Below are positions 34,901 through 42,134 of a stretch of 64,000 bases of DNA, piece by piece (the first letter of the stretch is position 1; every line of letters begins with the position of its first letter). The position numbers and the translations under genes were made by a program. This DNA comes from Prorocentrum cordatum (Eukaryota > Sar > Dinophyceae > Prorocentrales > Prorocentraceae). The stretch is taken from NCBI GenBank assembly GCA_963575745.1, contig CAUYUJ010000736.1, positions 342,501 to 406,500 of the forward strand, in the 5' to 3' direction. The notes under the pieces were generated by a model. The model had not been told where the DNA came from and ran no database searches. It saw only the letters and a list, made by a program, of their open reading frames with translations.

Positions 34901-37900
34901 CATAAACGTCAGTAAAACTGTCTCGAAAAATCCTCCTCACTCCTGTACCATAGGGGACGAGGGGAGGAGAGGTGAGACGGCAGCAGAGGGAGAGGGAGGC
35001 GACTCCTCGATCCGTCCTGCCGAACACAAAAGCAAAAGCGAACCGGCGGCGGCGGCTAGGCGCGGCAGCGGCACAACGCACGCGCATATACTGCGCACGC
35101 GACACCGCTGGTCCGTCCTGCGGTGGCGCGCCCGCCCCGTCAGTATCTTGATGAGCAGCATCTGGTGGAACAGCTCGAGCAGCGCGGTCGGTGGCCTGGC
35201 GCTGGGCCTCGTCCATGCCCGCTGCCGTGAGGCCCGCGTTGCGGACAGGGCTGATTCCCCGCGGGGCCGCCGCTGCCGCGGCAGCGGCTGAGGTGGCGGG
35301 GGCTCCGCCCCGACTCTGAGGTGAGAGCGGTGAGCCACCGCCGAAACCCGCCGCAAGGTCCTTGACACGGTACTTGTTCTTGAACGGGTCGAAGGTCGGC
35401 GCCTCGTCGATGGGGACGATCACGCGGGTGGGCAGCGGCGGCTCGTGGTCCGTGGACGGCGTCGGCTCGAGGTCGACCTGGCCAGGTTCGATGACGCTGG
35501 CACCGAAGCGTGGCACCACTTCGGGGGCTCGGCCATCAGCCTGAGTCTCGCGAGGCGGCGAGCTCGTGGAGCTCCCTGGGGCCTTGCGTGAGCTGTGGCG
35601 GCTGCAGGACCTGCTGCGCGGGACGCGCCCGCCCGTGTGGCGGTCGCGTGGCGAGGTCGCCTGGGCATTAGCGCGCTCGGAATCCGCCCTGCTCGGGGAT
35701 CGGATCGGCGCCGCGCAGGGTGATGGGCTGGGCTGGCGGGAGGCGCTTGTGCCGCCCTCCGCCGTGGCTGTGGCCTGGTCAGGGTCGACAGCGTCGGGGC
35801 GGGGGCTGACGTGGTGGGCGCTTCCCTCGCTGTGCCGCGGGGAGGCGCTGTGATGCGCCTGGATGTACGTGAGGACGAGCGGGACAAGCGGCTGCCTCTC
35901 CCGCTCAGGTGGGGCAGGTTTTGCCTGGGCAGGGCGCAGCGCTGCAGCCACGTTTGGCGGGGGCGTGTGCTGGCGCGGTTGCCAAGCACGCACGTTCGCA
36001 TCACGCCATCCTTCAGGGCGCCCTGTCCTGCCACGGTTTGTTGCAGCCCCCTGGGCTGAAGCCGCAGGGGTTATCACTGCGGGCTGGTTGCTGGAGGTGC
36101 CATCATGTCGGCCTGAGTAATGGCCCCAGGCGCGCGTGGACCCTGGCACGGGCGAGGTGGCCCGTGGGAGGGCCTGCACGAGTGCACGCGGGTAGCCGAT
36201 GACCGCTGGGTGTACCCTGGCGTGGGGGGCGTGGCCGTAGCTGGAGGCGGCTGCTCCAGCCGCCGCGGGCCTGGCGCCTATGGGGCCACGGTAATAGGCG
36301 GCAACCCCGCCGTAGGCCGTGCTGCCGCCTGTCGGGACTCGCGCGGGAGAGCGGTAGCGTGGCGTGCTCGGCTGTCCTGCGTCGCGTTGGTCGCGCTGCT
36401 GAATGCGCTGCTGGTGCTGTTGATATCGCTGCTGGTCGGCTCTCGAGAGGGGGCGGGTGTCGGGGAGGATGGTGGGCACGTCGGGCCGCTGCCAGCCCCG
36501 ATAGACGTGCTCGAAGGCGTGGTCTGGGTAGGTCTCCCCTACGGGTGAGTATCGCCGCACATGCTCCATGTAGTCGATGTTCTGCGGCTCGGAGATCGCC
36601 GTGATGTTTACAGCTCGCTGGTGCGCTGGTCCATAGAGGCAGAAACTACCACGGTTGCTGCGGTCGTGGTTTAGCTCGGCTTCGGTCGTGGCACGGCTCA
36701 CCATGGCGTCGCAGAGTCGCATGTCGTAGTCGAGAGCTTGAGGCCCAGGACCACCCTCGGCGTCCCAGTACAGTACCACATCTCGCCAGCGGGTGCGGGT
36801 AGTGTGGATGCGCTCGGCGATCGACTCGCAGACGGTCCTGACCGTGACACGGTCCCTGTACATGTTGGTGATGGCTAGGGAGTAGGGTCGGCGGACCGTC
36901 TTGTTGAAGGTGAATTCCTCCTTGAGGGCCTGGTGGGGGCCGAAGAGCACGTAGCCTTCCCTCCAAAGAGGTTGGTCGGGGAACGGTTCTTCGGGCATCC
37001 CCGTTCCTGTGAACCCAGGTGGCCGCCTCGTGCCGTCAGGCAGTCCCTGCCTGGGGACGCGCCGCGGCCTCGGTGGGAAGTACCATTGACCCTGGTAACC
37101 TGCTTGGCCTGGTTGTGGAGGTTCCCCCCCGGGGCCTGAAGGCGCTCGGGGGGGTTCCTTGAGGTCGTGGTGGGCTGGCGCGTTGCCGAATTGGCGGGCA
37201 AGGATGTGCGGCGGCATCCCTGTGGCACGGACGTCGAGCAGGCTGTGTGGACTGGGGGGATGGGGGCACCTGCTGGACAGGCAGCATGTGTCGGAGTCCC
37301 TGTTGTCGGTGCTGTATGCACACGTCCAACTGTTGCACGAGTAGTCCGTGGACCAGTCCATGAGTGTACGCAGTCCGCTGCGGGCGCAGTCTGGGCACGT
37401 TGGTTGGCCCGAGGTGCCGAGCTGCGTGTTGCGGCGAGCCGCACAGTACTGACAGCATTGGAATCGACACTGTAGGCAAGACCAGCGTCCTGGTAGAGGC
37501 GGGAGCGCATGCTCGTTTGTGCCTGGGTCGTCTGGGTGGGGTCGAGGGCGATCCCACAAGGGCCAGACGTCAGCAAACCAGGATTGGCCTGTAGTGCGGA
37601 CAACCTCGGCGGGGAGGCGAGCGTCCTCGGCATGGCACTCGATCCACTGGGGCCCCATGTCCGCTGGTACCATGACCGTGCGCCAGGTGTCGTCCGCTTT
37701 GACGTGGACTTGGGTCGGTGCCCAGAGCTTAGTAGTGGTGTCGCCGTGGTCGTGGTGGAGGATGACCCAGCCGTCCCGCCCCGCCACCGCAGGGTTAATG
37801 ACGCGATGGCCCATGACTGTCGTCCCCCACGGTAAGTAGGCGCCGTCGTGGTGATCACCAGGGTCAAGCCAGACCTCGATGCCAGGGGCATTGACACGGG

Positions 37901-40900
37901 CCCGCACATCACGGACGTGGTAGGCGAGGACGTGGTAGGCAGTCGGCTCCTCTTCCGTCTCAATGTGCTCCCACGTCTCGATGCCACTGTTGTCTGAGGT
38001 GGAGTTTCCGCCACTCTGTCGTGACGAACGAGAGGCGGATCGCCGTGGGCGGGCGTGGCCTCGGGCGAGGGCGGCGGCCGCGCTGATGAGGGAAGGCGTA
38101 CGGCGTTCGTCGGCTCCTGATGACGTCGATGAGCGGTCTGGACTGTGCGCCAGGGCTGTGCCTGACTTGTGAGTGCGCGGTGGGCCAGACGCGGCCCCAG
38201 GGCTGGAGCCGCTGGGGCGCGACTCGCGTGCGTCAGGATGCCCCCGCACGGGGACGGCTTGCAAGCCAGTGTACACCAGGTCGATGAGTGGTTTCGGGTC
38301 CAGCTGGAGCTTGCGAAGCGAGACGCGTGGGCGGGGCTGGTTAGGGTCGTCCCTGGTGGCTGCTTCAGTGTCGTAGTGCTGTTTGGCCCATACTCGCGCT
38401 GCCTCTGGCGAGTATAGTGCCTGCGGCGGTGGCCACGCTGCCGCGATGACTGGTCTGCGCCTGGTGCTAGCTTCCTGGTCGTGAGCTTCAGCCGCCTCAC
38501 GGAGATCTGGATGATCGTAGCCAGCGATGTGAAGGGCGTGCGCACAGTCGCCCATGCCATAGGCGTGTGGTAGGGCACGGCACCTGGAAGCAGCTTCTGT
38601 GGGGGCGCACCAGTCCATGCGGATGAGGAGGCTCAGGACCCGAGGGTAAATGAGACGCGCTCCGTGGGCCTCCCCTTTCACGACGTTGTGCCTGTTTTCC
38701 CCGCGCGGTGGTTGGGTGGCCTCGCACATCCAGAGTGCGATGGGTCCCCACGCGAGGGTGTCGTCTTCGAGACTGTAGGGCGGGTGGGGCGGCATTGCGT
38801 ACCACGCGGCCAGCGAAGGGTGCACGCTCACGTACGTGCGGCCAACGTTGGTGCCAGTTCGACCCTTCGCTTCACGGCGGGGACCTGGCAAGAGGTGCCC
38901 TCCGCTGGCAGCAAGACGGGCCGCAAGGTCGCCGCGGGTCCCATGCCAGAAGACAGTGGGCGCGTCGGTGGTGGGTTGGCGGAGGTCCCACGTGAGGTAG
39001 GGGAAGATTGTCTCGCCTGAGTTCCCGCCCGAGTCTTCCAGCACCCAAGTGAGGCGGTTTGGGGGCCTCTGCATGATGTCAGTCCACGGCCCCAGCGCTT
39101 GGAGTGTTAGATCATGGGTAAATCGAGGATGGTCGTGGAGTCGCAGAGCGTCTTTGATGTCCTCTGTAGACACACCACTGTTACCAAGCGCAAAGCCGTT
39201 TTGGTACAGGGCGTTGAGGATGCTCTTCGGCGGCACGGGGACCGCTGGGTCGCGCTGGATAGTGTTGCGTAAGTTGCGTGTCGGTGGCTTGAGGGCTGTG
39301 TAAGGCATACCAGGGCCTGAAGGCGCCTGGGGCCTGGCGGGTGATGCATAGCGCGCTCGCCGTCGTGGTGGTTGGGTGTCCGCGTCGGGAGAGGAACCAC
39401 GAGCATCAGCATGTCGGAAGATGGACCACGGGCTATCGTGGGTGCGCTCACGTGTTTCCCTTGCCTCGGTGTCGCTGCCGTGTGCTGTGGCATCCTCGTT
39501 AGTCGGTAGGTTACCGTATGCCGCGCCGCTTTTGGAGCCGTCTCGCGGGGACGGGCTGGTCGATCTTGGTGTGACAGACGAGGCTCGCGATACGGCGGCA
39601 GTGACTTCGACGATGGCGGCGGTGGTGGCGGTGGTGACATCGGCGACTGCGGCGGCAACTGCTGCGGCGTAGTGTTCCTGCAGCAGCGGATGTCGGAGTG
39701 AGTGCACGTGCTGGTCGTCGTGTTCGTCGGCAAGCGTGCACGGCATTGTGTATGTGGCCTCATCGCGCGGCCTCCTGCTCGGTTGGCAACAGCGGAGGCA
39801 CCACTGGGCTGTGGATGAGTCCAGGGCCCGCGCACAGATGCGGGCTCCTACGTGTCCGACGGCTCCTTGAGCAAGAAGTTTGGCGCCGACGAGTAGAAGA
39901 CCGCACACGACTCCACCCGTGGCAATAGCCCCGAGTTTGCCGCTGGCCCATTTCAGGACACCCCCGAGGCCGACCCCGACTGCGCTGGCTCCGCCCGAGA
40001 CGCTATCTCTGAGTTTGACGCTGGTCCATTTGAGAGTGGCCCACAATGCGGACGTGACGTTGTATGTCGTTGTGCGTCGGGATGTGGTGGGCACAGATGG
40101 GCCTGGTGCCGCCGCTTCACGTCGTCGTCGTTGTCGGTAGCTGGGGTCTCGGCTCGGTGTCGGCAAGTACCCATCGATCTGGTCCTTGTACGGCATTGCT
40201 ATCACGATGGCGTACGTGGCCACAAAGAGGCAGATGAGGCAGCCACAGTGTCGTGATGCCGCTGCGCTGTGCTGGGGCTCGTGGGAACCGCTGGCATCTG
40301 GGTACTCATCATCGATGGGGTCGTTGTCGATGTCGGCCTGCCAGTGGTCGATGACACTGGGGTTGGAGTCAGTCACGTTAACACGGTATACAGAGGTGCG
40401 GGGCGTAGTGCTGCCACCTGCGGTCTGGGGATGTCCAGGTCCAGCCAGTGCTGCAGCGGGGCTGAAGCCGCCACTGCGCGGGCTGGCATGAGCTGGCGAT
40501 GCAGTGGTATGGCTTGTCGCGTCGGCGGCAGTGGCGCCTTCAGCGTCGTTGAGCTGTGCGCAGGGGTCGGCCTGGGCCGAGTTGTTGGGCGGACTGCTGT
40601 GCGACGAGGTGTGCCCTAGGTGGGGTTCACTGTCGCGGTCACGCTGGGCCGTGTCGCCTGGTGGTGTCGTGCCGTCGCGATCCTGGGTTTCCATGTCGTC
40701 CTGGCTATCGTCCACGTGGACCGAGCCCAGGGATATGTTGCTGATATCGTCCGACGCGTGGAACGAGTCCAGGGGTGTGTCGCTGATGTCGCTGGCCGCG
40801 ATGTGCTGGAGCAGCCATGATACGGGGTCGTCTGCGGCCTGATCACCCGTGGCGTGCTGGGCGAGGCCAGCTGGCGGTGGTGGGTTAAGCGGTTCCATCG

Positions 40901-41975
40901 GTGCCGCGGCGAGCTCCGCCTCGACAAGCGGCTGCATGTCTGTCGGGTGGTGCAGGATCGCATCAGCGAGGTACGCCAGGGCGTCTTGGTCGGGTGGGGG
41001 AAGGCCTCTTGGTAGTAAGGCGTGGGCCCGTGAGAGGTATGGCGGCAATGGTGCCGTGAAAGCCTCAGGGCCGACGAGCTGGGCACGAGCGCCCTGGTAT
41101 TCCAGAAGGAGGCCAAAGTAGCGAGTGGGGTACTCGCGGCTGCCCTGGATACGAGTGAGGTTGCGGTTGGTGCGCTGTCTGTCGGGGCCTGCTCTGTGCC
41201 AGATGTCCTCGCACATGTCGAACGCGGTGCGCTGGCGCAGGGCGTCGGTTGTGTCCTCAGGGTCCTCCTGGAAGAGGTGATCGTACTGTGGCAGATGAAG
41301 CGTCGCCAGGATGTACGGGACGCAGTCCTCGAGCCATGCCCAGAACACGTCCTGGTGGTCCTCACCTGGTGCCCACGCCGCAGCGCACGGTATGAGCCGG
41401 GCGCGGATCATCATCAGGTGCCAGAAAGCGGGGTCCTCCTCGGGTTCGCCCCTAGCGCACAGGGGGGTGGTGAGACCCGTGGGGCTATAGCGGGGCACGA
41501 CAGCGGGGCTGAAGCCGCCACTGCGTGCCTGGCCTATATCAACGTCCCCGTCAAGGATCTGCTGCACCACGGTCGAGGCCACGCTGGGGGTGGATTTCGA
41601 TGCATGTGTCGTAGTTGACAAGGGCGTGCATGCGCTCACGATGGCGCCCAGCGGTCCGTTGCCGCACGGACCCGCGGCTGCGGTGCTGTTCACGATCGGG
41701 TCCAAAATGGTGCAGTGATCGTACTTGTAGATGCTGTCATCGTAAAGGTAGAAAAGAGTCCCACGTTCAGCATGTCGCAGGAAAACCTCACCTCCATGCT
41801 GGGGCGCACCGCCTGAAGACGGGTGTGCTCCAGCGAGCGAGGGGAGGGCCAGGCTGCAGGCAAGGCGCCACATGATGGCGAGGCCTGGCGGGCGGCGCGA
41901 GCGATGAGCCAAAAGCTGCATGTCAGCACGCATCCTCAGATACCCCTGCATGCTCATGTACATTGCAACAATCAC
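28977..41975 (-). CDS. Retroelement B ORF2 giant polyprotein (EN-RT-RNase H)
   Basis: 4,332 codons; the frame opens with GTG and the first ATG is 41963 (residue 5). Approximate residues: signal-like MWRLACSLALPSLAGA 35-50; membrane segment CLICLFVATYAIVIAM ~575-595; second hydrophobic stretch ~680-705; PARP-like FWHGTR...YVSVHPSLAAWYA ~1005-1060; Cys-rich blocks ~1495-1575; Gln/Arg-rich ~1840-1860. Then APE-type endonuclease ~2420-2700 (LNITSL, ALQETR, SRIDYI); reverse transcriptase ~3060-3430 (motif A LDRQKCFD, motif B LQGSS, motif C FVDD ~3305); CCHC knuckle CRYC...H...C ~3640-3663; RNase H ~3740-3892 (ATDGA, AET, VDN, ADALA); coiled coil ~4250-4305. In the endonuclease, the motif expected to be (G/M)DxN reads MGAN (Gly 2610, codon 34146-34148). 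RT-family assignment is secure; the extension is not recognised as a whole. Confidence 0.9.
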   Translation of the reverse strand: MIVAMYMSMQGYLRMRADMQLLAHRSRRPPGLAIMWRLACSLALPSLAGAHPSSGGAPQHGGEVFLRHAERGTLFYLYDDSIYKYDHCTILDPIVNSTAAAGPCGNGPLGAIVSACTPLSTTTHASKSTPSVASTVVQQILDGDVDIGQARSGGFSPAVVPRYSPTGLTTPLCARGEPEEDPAFWHLMMIRARLIPCAAAWAPGEDHQDVFWAWLEDCVPYILATLHLPQYDHLFQEDPEDTTDALRQRTAFDMCEDIWHRAGPDRQRTNRNLTRIQGSREYPTRYFGLLLEYQGARAQLVGPEAFTAPLPPYLSRAHALLPRGLPPPDQDALAYLADAILHHPTDMQPLVEAELAAAPMEPLNPPPPAGLAQHATGDQAADDPVSWLLQHIAASDISDTPLDSFHASDDISNISLGSVHVDDSQDDMETQDRDGTTPPGDTAQRDRDSEPHLGHTSSHSSPPNNSAQADPCAQLNDAEGATAADATSHTTASPAHASPRSGGFSPAAALAGPGHPQTAGGSTTPRTSVYRVNVTDSNPSVIDHWQADIDNDPIDDEYPDASGSHEPQHSAAASRHCGCLICLFVATYAIVIAMPYKDQIDGYLPTPSRDPSYRQRRRREAAAPGPSVPTTSRRTTTYNVTSALWATLKWTSVKLRDSVSGGASAVGVGLGGVLKWASGKLGAIATGGVVCGLLLVGAKLLAQGAVGHVGARICARALDSSTAQWCLRCCQPSRRPRDEATYTMPCTLADEHDDQHVHSLRHPLLQEHYAAAVAAAVADVTTATTAAIVEVTAAVSRASSVTPRSTSPSPRDGSKSGAAYGNLPTNEDATAHGSDTEARETRERTHDSPWSIFRHADARGSSPDADTQPPRRRARYASPARPQAPSGPGMPYTALKPPTRNLRNTIQRDPAVPVPPKSILNALYQNGFALGNSGVSTEDIKDALRLHDHPRFTHDLTLQALGPWTDIMQRPPNRLTWVLEDSGGNSGETIFPYLTWDLRQPTTDAPTVFWHGTRGDLAARLAASGGHLLPGPRREAKGRTGTNVGRTYVSVHPSLAAWYAMPPHPPYSLEDDTLAWGPIALWMCEATQPPRGENRHNVVKGEAHGARLIYPRVLSLLIRMDWCAPTEAASRCRALPHAYGMGDCAHALHIAGYDHPDLREAAEAHDQEASTRRRPVIAAAWPPPQALYSPEAARVWAKQHYDTEAATRDDPNQPRPRVSLRKLQLDPKPLIDLVYTGLQAVPVRGHPDARESRPSGSSPGAASGPPRTHKSGTALAHSPDRSSTSSGADERRTPSLISAAAALARGHARPRRSASRSSRQSGGNSTSDNSGIETWEHIETEEEPTAYHVLAYHVRDVRARVNAPGIEVWLDPGDHHDGAYLPWGTTVMGHRVINPAVAGRDGWVILHHDHGDTTTKLWAPTQVHVKADDTWRTVMVPADMGPQWIECHAEDARLPAEVVRTTGQSWFADVWPLWDRPRPHPDDPGTNEHALPPLPGRWSCLQCRFQCCQYCAARRNTQLGTSGQPTCPDCARSGLRTLMDWSTDYSCNSWTCAYSTDNRDSDTCCLSSRCPHPPSPHSLLDVRATGMPPHILARQFGNAPAHHDLKEPPRAPSGPGGEPPQPGQAGYQGQWYFPPRPRRVPRQGLPDGTRRPPGFTGTGMPEEPFPDQPLWREGYVLFGPHQALKEEFTFNKTVRRPYSLAITNMYRDRVTVRTVCESIAERIHTTRTRWRDVVLYWDAEGGPGPQALDYDMRLCDAMVSRATTEAELNHDRSNRGSFCLYGPAHQRAVNITAISEPQNIDYMEHVRRYSPVGETYPDHAFEHVYRGWQRPDVPTILPDTRPLSRADQQRYQQHQQRIQQRDQRDAGQPSTPRYRSPARVPTGGSTAYGGVAAYYRGPIGARPAAAGAAASSYGHAPHARVHPAVIGYPRALVQALPRATSPVPGSTRAWGHYSGRHDGTSSNQPAVITPAASAQGAATNRGRTGRPEGWRDANVRAWQPRQHTPPPNVAAALRPAQAKPAPPERERQPLVPLVLTYIQAHHSASPRHSEGSAHHVSPRPDAVDPDQATATAEGGTSASRQPSPSPCAAPIRSPSRADSERANAQATSPRDRHTGGRVPRSRSCSRHSSRKAPGSSTSSPPRETQADGRAPEVVPRFGASVIEPGQVDLEPTPSTDHEPPLPTRVIVPIDEAPTFDPFKNKYRVKDLAAGFGGGSPLSPQSRGGAPATSAAAAAAAAPRGISPVRNAGLTAAGMDEAQRQATDRAARAVPPDAAHQDTDGAGAPPQDGPAVSRAQYMRVRCAAAAPSRRRRFAFAFVFGRTDRGVASLSLCCRLTSPPLVPYGTGVRRIFRDSFTDVYEPPLAQCRPCLAYTSGLTAASAPVKLIHRNAMSSYCGQAFYLGEGQADLHRAGRANPSSTDGDGPGRSIHLVSLNITSLSANWPTITALGVDHNAAVIALQETRHAKPTRQAIATSAANPHHGGYHASLGPDLDLARAQRRAAHGGTDHTVVGNTGASGGVAILSKDAIVDSTVDDTAPCIVALKAKKRWHEAFLPLCTQHRRRRRRNNHGPAGIYIASLYGIAGGDSTDLFRLADCAAARVGSAPYFICMGANTNIDDNPHLLHVMQRGWFNVAEGTPDHNMHTYGNIPDWDRVTKCPRTSRIDYIIANQAARSLVTDFCYLRDLPAKSHVGLQVTLDLSRLDHTARRLLAPTPYPPNDGAHEGHELQALGTLIAGRYQDRMEQADTRDDVERMFALANEASHEYHLTRLRDLPPPPPDHPKKKPPTMHGLTPMFEERPVVPRAFPTYGASTIHMNRLRKLHRQLCELRFIGQHHHLDCRAIPPYLAQRIDCTWTAARLLCHKLRPTVLLDFPEAWTPDEPAPHGEHLDVLIQHLDLELARRANRAKAERIKIWAEGVREPSGRKAAIYARAADSSPTAYLRTPTTPDDTQLHCDTNAFKPDKASTDDSDADTEAGGFSPSDGSSPDTDNDEDHTCEPPPAQVPDILPANAIVANTKDMLKLMVDTWEPILGRYRARAGHDAEAMPTWADFYDEYRQELPTPSPATPFHLTDDQLIHFIRTRSPRRAGGLDGWTTKEAKELPDDILRLFASVLRAMQRTGTIPEPLLHVPNPCLRKGRGELPTDQRLLSVLSVWMYAWEAPAYRSLTDWRKGWTHATSFGAVPKATIGDVSTSLALRIEHARALLLPLAGAALDRQKCFDYLITDICLNLALHAGCPQDIVTVRRNFYSRHKRYIRMNGAYSKELARTNGHLQGSSWSLDDIKLLMCVWTKRQHRYVPRSLSTTFVDDSNSTTHTAPELQKSLDETAKFDRFSGQRIHPGKVAGWALTDELHAAVTQLTLAERPLRVVDSFKLVGSYINAEAAPAPAALNLTATADARVRRATSRLPRIGKLPSPMLIKARHARSLAASVCTTGTDIQAPSGPVKTAYNHALKAAIRPKGNKWVEFWTLMAVCVPGHALEIDAITQREVFLCLRRQVNRDATLCGLVRDLQHHVQTLFGGGPVGRLVQTLQQLRWTWPTFGIMYDDWGCQISWLNLPQNAFLHMLRASQRRAFLRRIKPRRHDLGYLASVRQGLDLFASTWLARTKGAAKCNAWQLALLLNYLSGGDHTQQRRSRSNTSADPSPICRYCDEEEETQEHTVRDCKCWARERLPLTTLISDEQWARLPPHTRHCGLFDEDPALLDLQADLARDPLPQPIPRPPPEGDPAASAQDSYTTYLDHDTGWTWVYAATDGACTNQAIPLLARAGYGVYYGIDHRMNYSARVHGITQNAQLAETLAIVHLTACAERPVHVFVDNQAVVDGFQSIIDGHSPPQGTHVELWEKIHRCVMAKPNMFRVEKIASHLGDMGIDLGLIGPIAEEFNRQADALATTAARTHNLPDDIVEAAKTRHRQATVLHGVAVAIYERRHRTLPLPHRRAGFTAAELNKMEPNPLLSDQAPPAAGPDIPQNPDELWAEAQRAIFDEQEDDPFGFGGGLDFLGDGPASANLAPSGTRTSPSTPPLRAASHPHDNAAHLQDADEQEDDLFSFGGGSDALDDGPVSENPAPSGNLSMPTATPSPRATSPPYDDIGHRQDADDDLGDPRGLSGIDDAPPTPHAADHAALPRRHPSTRPTSEPLHGIMIGPTAQTTPPPHRRQPAGAASAPPQGTEPDRPSRPVHASIVAEREDAALPTSRGVALAAPALGSRVPLQSPFKGDGRQRTGCRTTLVHHLDRRTEDLASVSRPSAAGTEQPPLTDRETELSQAMAALQQRCVALAADLAAAQARQGPLLQRLHSAGRAFAELLTPSPDGAVPSLTIQAMLSSFRGAPPGAPR
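33870..34710 (-). other. APE-type endonuclease domain of ORF2 B (catalytic Asp lost)
   Basis: Recognisable motifs in order are LNITSL (Asn), ALQETRH (Glu), GGVAIL, IYIASLYG, FICMGANTNID, and SRIDYI. In LINE endonucleases of this fold the Asp of the D-x-N motif is essential. Here it is Gly, while copy A has Asp at the same site. The usual terminal SDH motif reads KSH in both copies, so that is a family trait and not damage. Confidence 0.8.
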
Positions 41976-42134
41976 GCCCCCTGCAAGATGACGGGTGTCC
42001 CTACACCAGATAGCTTGCGCGTGCTGCTGCCAAAACTGACATGATATGACAAGAAAGAGATACGACGCGAAGAGAGAAGAGATGCCTCTGAAGGCGCTTC
42101 CTCGGAGGGCTGAGGCAGGCTCTCTGAGGCACCT

